A stretch of DNA of 64,000 nt from Paroedura picta (lineage: Eukaryota > Chordata > Lepidosauria > Squamata > Gekkonidae): positions 19,002,202 to 19,066,201 of the forward strand of contig NC_135386.1 of NCBI RefSeq assembly GCF_049243985.1, given 5' to 3'. The notes under the pieces are model-generated. The model did not search any database. It was not told where the DNA came from and saw only the letters and a list, made by a program, of their open reading frames with translations. Position 1 is the first letter of the stretch; each line of letters starts with the position of its first letter. This document shows, in pieces, positions 58,690-64,000 of the stretch. A program made the position numbers and the translations under genes.

Positions 58690-59510
58690 AGGGCTAGACC
58701 GAGGGATGCCTGGCGTCTGTGCCTTCCCGCCCGGCGAGCGTCTGGCCCCCCTCCGGAAGGAGGTCGTCAGGAGACGAAGGAGGATGCAGACCGCCGAGCC
58801 AGGCCGACCCTGCATCCCGGGAAATAGCCCCCGTCCCCTCCCTCCCTCCCAATTCCCACCTAGGGAGGGGGAGGCTGGCCCAGCAGCCAGGCTTCCACCC
58901 AGGGAAGGCCACATCTCCTTTGGCGGCTGCTTAAGAAGCGCTCGGATGGGAGGACCACCAAGGTCCTGCCCAAAGGAGTCTCGGGAGGGCTTCGGATCGC
59001 CTGCCCTTCCTCCCCCACATCATCAGACACCCCATAACAGCCCCCTTCTGCTCCTCCTCTGCCTTGAAACACCCCTGAGCCTGGGGGGGGAGGCATGAGT
59101 CAGTTGTCGGAACAGGGGTGTTGCTTTTGGGCCAAGCGCATGCCCGCAACACCTTTCTGCTCCTGGCATCTGGGGGTGAAGCCGAGAGTGGCCGCAAGCC
59201 CTGGGCCTGGGAAGAGGCCGCGTTGCTCTTTTATTAGGCATGGAAATATTTTCTCTCATTGCTTGAGCTCTGCAAACTTGTCAGAGCAGTGGACGGCATA
59301 GTGAGGAGAGTGCTTGTGGGAGAGATGGCTCACAGCTGGGGGGAAGGGCTCCGTGGGGGGCATGAATCGCCAGAGGCCTGAGAATTGCACCCTTAGCTGG
59401 GAGCAGCTGAGAGCGGCCATAGCAGCAGGCAGAGCTGGTCTTGAAGCAGTAAAGTTTGGAGCTCAGACAGGGCACCCTGAAACCCAACAGTTCTATTAAA
59501 AGTATATATA
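58690..59510. other. Probable intron sequence, nothing recognised
   Basis: GC content falls steadily away from the island. No repeat or gene is recognised. Confidence 0.4.
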
Positions 59511-59519
59511 CGTTTTTGT

Positions 59520-59722
59520 GTGCAGACAGGCTTCTTCAGAGGTTCGGGTGAGTCTCCTCATTGGTCTGAAGCCACAGAACAAAATTTGAGTCCAGGCGCA
59601 CCTTCAAGACCAACCAAGTTTGATTCTGGGTGTAAGATTTCCTGTGCATGTGCCCCTCCTGTGCATGTGCCCCAGAAAGCTTATCTCTTGATTCAGACTT
59701 TGTTGGTGCCCCTGGACTCCAA
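59520..59722. mobile_element. Foldback repeat, copy B
   Basis: Left arm TTGGTCTGAAGCCACAGAAC ... GAGTCCAGGCGCACCTTCAAG; right arm GACTTTGTTGGTGCCCCTGG and ACTCCAAC. The centre carries TGTGCATGTGCCCC twice. It lies 72 bases upstream of the next MITE. Confidence 0.65.
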
Positions 59723-59794
59723 CGGAGTGGCTGGAGAGACAAGTGTGGAGGTCCTGGGGTGGAAGGAAGGGCCTCTTCATCGAAAGATCTAAAG

Positions 59795-60087
59795 CCGTGG
59801 TTCTCAACCTGGAGGTCGGGACCCCTTTGGGGGTCGATCGACCCTTTCACAGGGGTTGCGGCAGGGCGAGCAGCTGGGCTGCCACTGTTGCTGCTTCTCC
59901 TGAAGGCGACCGCCAATTTCTATACAATTGATAACCAATTTATATAAATCATGACCAACAATGGATCTTCACGCCATTGGTCAGTTTCGGTTTAATTTCC
60001 ATGAAAGATAATGTTATGATTGGGGGTCACCACAACACGAGGAACTGTATTAAAGGGTCATAGCATTAGGAAGGTTGAGAACCACTG
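59795..60087. mobile_element. hAT-family MITE with exact 8-bp target duplication
   Basis: The left end is CCGTGGTTCTCAACCTGGAG and the right end, reverse complemented, CAGTGGTTCTCAACCTTCC. ATCTAAAG flanks both sides perfectly (59787-59794 and 60088-60095). It is 293 bp with no coding capacity; the intact duplication suggests a younger insertion than the other MITEs here. Confidence 0.92.
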
Positions 60088-60099
60088 ATCTAAAGGCAC

Positions 60100-62147
60100 A
60101 CTCCTTGCCTCGAGGAAAGCACCTTATCCCTGTGCATTCCTTCCTTCCGGTTTGCACAAAAACAGGATGGGGAGAATTAATTTACTTATAAATGTTGCTT
60201 ATTCTTTGCATATAATTATCACAAATCTTCTTCGGTCTCTCCTTTTGTTCAGTTTCTTCTGCCCCTACTCCGCGGTGCAATTGGGATAAATTCCCTGGGA
60301 ATGCCTCCCCATCACACAAAAGACTGTCACCTGCTAACCTGATAGACAGGAAGAAGCACCCCTTGTCTTGGTGGGGGGAGGGGAGCCGGGGGTCGAGTGT
60401 GCAAACTTTCCCTCCTTTCCAGGGATCTCGAAGCCGGGGCGGAGGGTGTCCTGTTTGCAAATTTTGAAATACAACAGGTAAAGGGGGGGGGGGGGGAGTG
60501 TGCAACCCTGCCTTGCCTCTCTGCAGGCCACTCAATCCAGCCTCTTCCTCCAGGCTGCTTCACTTCCTGCATTGGAGCCGAGGGGAGATAGAATGCAGAA
60601 GTAAAAGTGCCGGAATCAGCAAGGTGAAGAGGTAGGAGGGGGGCAGGGTGGAGTTCCCTTTGCTCAGTCCTTGGGTCACAACAGGCTATTCACCCCACCC
60701 CACCCTGCCACCCACCCCTATGGATGTTAGCCAGGGGCCTGAATCCCCAAGGATCATCAGAGGTGCCACATTTGGCCCAATGGCCCATCTGCAACCCGTT
60801 GTGTCCTTTTAAATACAGTAATAAGAAGGCTCTGAGTCGCTCCAGAATGTTCGGCTTCCTCACAGAGTTGCCACAGCTATTTTTCAAAGCTGGATGAATT
60901 CAGAGTGTTCCTGTGAAATGTGTGTCGAGGGTCTTTGCTGCAAGGGCAAAGCATCTGGGATGACCCCCATGTCCCCCTCCCTCCCCAGGAAAAAAGGAGC
61001 CGCACTGCAGCGCCCCCCCCCCCAGGTGAACCGTAGCCAAAATGCAGAGGGGAGGAAGGTGCTCAGAAGGCTGCTTTCCTGACCCATCGGGGACTGCCCC
61101 GTGCCGGCCTGTGAGGCTGCTTCTGCAAGGGTGTCTCCCCTTCTGCCTTCTGGTCTCTGGACTGTTTTCCATTTGGGCAGGCCAGCTGCTCCCCCCCCTT
61201 TGCAGTTCTCTTACAGCTTCCGGGCCTTCTGCGAGGGCTGAGGGGTGGACCCCTTGCTCCCTTGTGATGCCCGGGGGTGATCAGGAGTATTTCCATGGGA
61301 GCTGAGAGCCAGTAGGGCGGCTGTTCTTGGGCTCTTTGAGAGGGGGGTTCTCTGTGCTCCTGAGGGACAGGAGTGAAGAGGAGGATGCAGAAGGACCGGA
61401 AAGACCAGTCTCTCCTTGGAGCTGCTTCCTTCCTGGCTGAGGCTGAGCGAAGGATGTTCTCTCCTGTTTTGGACTCCGCCTTCACTGATTCACTGCGTTT
61501 TGCAAGCCCCTTGGCAAGAGTCCTTTCCCTAAGAATAGCCCTTGCTAAACTGTGAGTGGCAATTATTGGCCAGAGGGTAGACGCAGAAGTGCCAGGTGGG
61601 TCTCAGCTCTGGATTTGTTTTCAAGACGGTGGCTGGCAGGCTCTGTTGGGTGTGTGTTGTCTGTCCGTTTGAAAACTTGGTAGTGACCTATAAATGGGGA
61701 GGGTGCGACAAGGCAGTGATGCTACATTCAGCATGTTTCCATGGCCCTGAGTGGTTGTGTCTGACTGGCAGCTTCTCTTCCGGTGACCCCTTAGCTCTGC
61801 TCAAAGATGCACTTTCTCCTGCATGGGCTGTGAAGGATTTGTTCTTTTCTTGTTTTGGCAATGAGATGATGCCATTCAGCTTTCAGGCCAAAAACCAGAT
61901 TTCAGGGTCTTGCAAACTCCTAGAGAGGCGTGACTTATCGAAGGCTGGACTTTCACATTCCACTGCAGTCGGATAGGAACCAAAGGACTCCACCGTTTTG
62001 GCGCTGTCATAGAGGCATTCTCATGGTTCAGGATTTTGAAACGGGCTTCCTTGGGTGGGGAGCAGTAGGTATTACCAACATCCCCATACTGAAGAGCCAA
62101 AGGCCGATATATATGCTATGTTATTCAACAGAGGATTATATCCTCTT
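60100..62147. other. Probable intron, no gene or named repeat seen
   Basis: Composition is close to even, with occasional C or G runs. Minor open frames have no domains. Confidence 0.45.
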
Positions 62148-62362
62148 TAGGTTGAATTTCACAATTTGGATATTCACGATATTTACATTCAAAGGACAAC
62201 CATTGAGGGAAATTTCCAGTTGAAAACAGGACATATCTAGAAACCATTCTGGTTGGATCCTACACAATTAATAAACAAACAAGAACGAAGGACCTTTATT
62301 TATTCTGTAATAGTTTTAGTAACATCACTAGTACCCTTGGGATAAGTTTTTTCTTTCTCTTA
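62148..62362. repeat. Unidentified interspersed repeat, copy 2
   Basis: Contains AGGTTGAATTTCACAATTTGG, ACATATCTAGAAACCATTCT, GGTTGGATCCTACA and AACAAACAAGAACGAAG, colinear with 34040-34245. Similarity begins and ends at about the same points, consistent with a dispersed element. Confidence 0.7.
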
Positions 62363-62490
62363 CTGGCCGGCCCTCAGGCATTTCTGGGTGATGGGCGCAG
62401 CATTATGGGCCTTCCAATTTTGCCTCAAATAATTGTACTCTGGAAGAATGAAGGCCCAATAACCCAAAAGGCATGGGGCATTATGGATTA

Positions 62491-62697
62491 TGGGGGTAGC
62501 CATGTTGGTCTGAAGAAGTAGAACAAATTGTGAATCCAGTGGCACCTTTAAAACCAACCAAGTTTAATTCTTGGTAGAACCTTTTGTGTGCATGCATGTT
62601 ATCTGGAGCAGTGTGCATGTGCATGCGAGCTTCTCCCCAGACTAAAACTTGATTGGTCTGAAAGGTGCCCCTGGACTCACACTTGGTTTTGTGGGCA
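62491..62697. mobile_element. Foldback repeat, copy C (most complete)
   Basis: Left arm GGTAGCCATGTTGGTCTGAAG ... TCCAGTGGCACCTTTAAAACC; right arm TTGGTCTGAAAGGTGCCCCTGG ... ACTC. The centre is rich in GTGTGCATGCATG and TGCATGTGCATGCG, forming a long imperfect hairpin. Confidence 0.7.
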
Positions 62698-62769
62698 TTA
62701 TGGAGCATGGAGCTCTGGCATTGCGTTGTGGTCCTCGGAAGGGGTTGCCGGAAGGACAGCTTTCCAGTG

Positions 62770-62935
62770 AGCAGGGGTCAGTAGTTGCTTATGTATTTTA
62801 AGTATTTGAAATACTTTCTCCCTTGCAAAACTCAAGGCAGCTGACTATAAATAAAACATTCTTTAAAATGAATTAAAAACCATAGTATAGTCCAACGACA
62901 ATTTAAAAACTCCAATTAGGAGTACCAATAACTAA
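62770..62935. mobile_element. A-rich LINE/SINE-like 3' segment
   Basis: ACTCAAGGCAGCTGACTATAAATAAAAC followed by A-rich TTTAAAATGAATTAAAAACC has the CAAGGCGGCTTACAA-TAAA character of common squamate retroposon ends. No boundaries are clear. Confidence 0.35.
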
Positions 62936-63512
62936 TTTAGAGGCAGTCCCAGATAGAACTGTGTGTTTGGAATCCCTTTCAGGCGACCGAGCTGGTGACG
63001 GTCTCTCCCCAAAGTGCTGGCATTCAGCAGCAAATTGTCCAAGCCTGCATGCCAGGTCTCCTTCGCAAGTTGGCACCCGTCATTCCACCATCCCAGGTTC
63101 TTGGAGGGGGACAAGGGAGGATTCTGGGCAGCAGCCTGCTCACCCTTCCACACAGACCAGGAAGAGAGAGGGGGGCCTTACCAGTTAACCCAGCAGTCCT
63201 CTACAGGGAGCCAGAAATTATTCTGGAAGGTGGGGAGGCCAGCCGGATGAGCCAGTGAGGATGGGAGCTGCCGTATCGAGCCGTTAAAGTGAGGGTGGAA
63301 CATCTTCCTTCTCCTTGGGGTATCACTGAGGCCTCCCCCCATGATGGAGAGATTTCAGGGGGAGCCACCTGCTCTGAGCTTGGCCTTCGTGGATGTTGCT
63401 TCTCAGATCCTGGAATCGCTGCCCAACTGTTTATAAGACAGAGCATTTCCCATATTTAGGGTCTGAGTCTTGTCTCCAGGAGAAGCTGTAGAGCGGGCTT
63501 TCATTTGTCGGT

Positions 63513-63552
63513 GGTGTGTTTGTGTGTGTGTGTGTGTGGGGGGGGGGGGTGG
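63513..63552. repeat. (GT)n followed by poly-G
   Basis: About ten GT units and then a long G-run interrupted by T. Confidence 0.9.
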
Positions 63553-63982
63553 TCCTTAAAAATGGCTTAGTCTCTCCTTCGGCCAGATTTATTTCCCTGC
63601 CTGGCTGAGAACCCTCTCTCCTTCCCCCCTTTTCCTACTCCCCTCCCCCTGAAGAAAGAGGGGAATGGAAGAGAGGAGAAAGAGTGGCCGTTGTGATTGG
63701 CGCACCCTGTGAAGCAGGGGTCATTGTGTGGGGCTGCTCATTCTTTTCAAGGTGCCCCCCCTCCCTCGCCCCCCCCCCATCCACGCTGGGTACGCTGGAA
63801 GCATTCTCTCTTTTCAGAGCTGTTCTGCCCCCCTTCCCCCTCTCCTTTATTTTTCATCCCTTTTCATTCTGTTTCTCTCCACCCCCTTGAGGCTCCAGTT
63901 CTTTCTCTTTCCTCCTTCCTCTATTCAGTTCCTTCCCCCCCTCCTTTGAATAGCTTTTCTATTTTCAGAGCGGACAGGGAAC

Positions 63983-64000
63983 ATGAAGGAAGAGAAGTCA
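63983..64000 (+). CDS. Start of next gene (six codons visible)
   Basis: A pyrimidine-rich tract over about 90 bases ends TTCTATTTTCAG at 63968, then AGCGGACAGGGAAC and ATG at 63983, open to the window edge and encoding MKEEKS. This looks like a second exon holding the start codon, spliced to the non-coding exon ending at 58073. Human synteny beyond ANPEP offers AP3S2, ARPIN, ZNF710 and IDH2; the first two start differently as I recall, and a long 5' non-coding intron would suit ZNF710, but six residues cannot decide. Confidence 0.4.

Noticed and set aside
57660-58697. 345-codon frame over the right-hand CpG island
   Set aside because: Arg/Pro/Gly-rich translation typical of CpG islands; it crosses a strong splice donor at 58073.
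1-64000. CRISPR arrays, operons, ribosome binding sites, retroviral or LTR elements
   Set aside because: The sequence is vertebrate nuclear DNA; regularly spaced repeats are microsatellites, and no LTR pair or retroviral-type reading frame was noticed.

Overview
The window is vertebrate nuclear DNA, most likely from a squamate reptile and possibly a gecko. It holds multi-exon genes with GT-AG introns, CpG-island promoters, CR1 LINE fragments, tRNA- and 5S-derived SINEs, and hAT-type MITEs of kinds I associate with lizards. High GC, compact genes and many long G/C runs fit a microchromosome. The conserved gene content corresponds to the RASGRF1 and MESP-ANPEP neighbourhoods of human chromosome 15q25-q26. 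The species call rests on repeat recognition from memory, not on a search.

Layout: (1) 27-7009, minus strand, the first six coding exons of RASGRF1, a Ras/Rac exchange factor, with its CpG island just upstream; the rest of the gene lies left of the window. (2) 7.6-27.5 kb, a gene desert with microsatellites, two MITEs, CR1 and SINE fragments and a foldback repeat. (3) 27696-29212, minus, a three-exon non-mammalian-type GnRH receptor. (4) 31000-31923, minus, a two-exon MESP-family bHLH gene with a TATA box and T-box/TCF-like sites upstream. (5) 32-36.8 kb, no gene seen. (6) 37137-46450, minus, complete 20-exon ANPEP (aminopeptidase N, 1010 codons before the stop), with an unusually long Thr/Ser stalk. 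(7) 46.6-57.6 kb, no coding gene recognised, but two unassigned GC-rich promoter-like islands and a MITE nested inside a SINE. (8) 57.6-64 kb, a CpG island with a plausible non-coding first exon on the plus strand, a long intron, and at the right edge a splice acceptor followed by an ATG with six codons, the probable start of the next gene.

The genes do not form a pathway; they are a syntenic block. All four identified genes are transcribed leftward and the gene entering at the right edge is transcribed rightward, so 46.5-57.7 kb is a divergent intergenic region. I found no evidence of a new multi-gene system. The best leads are an in-frame stop-free MESP intron, the expanded ANPEP stalk, a duplicated 42-nt intronic block in ANPEP, the single MESP copy, and the unassigned CpG islands.
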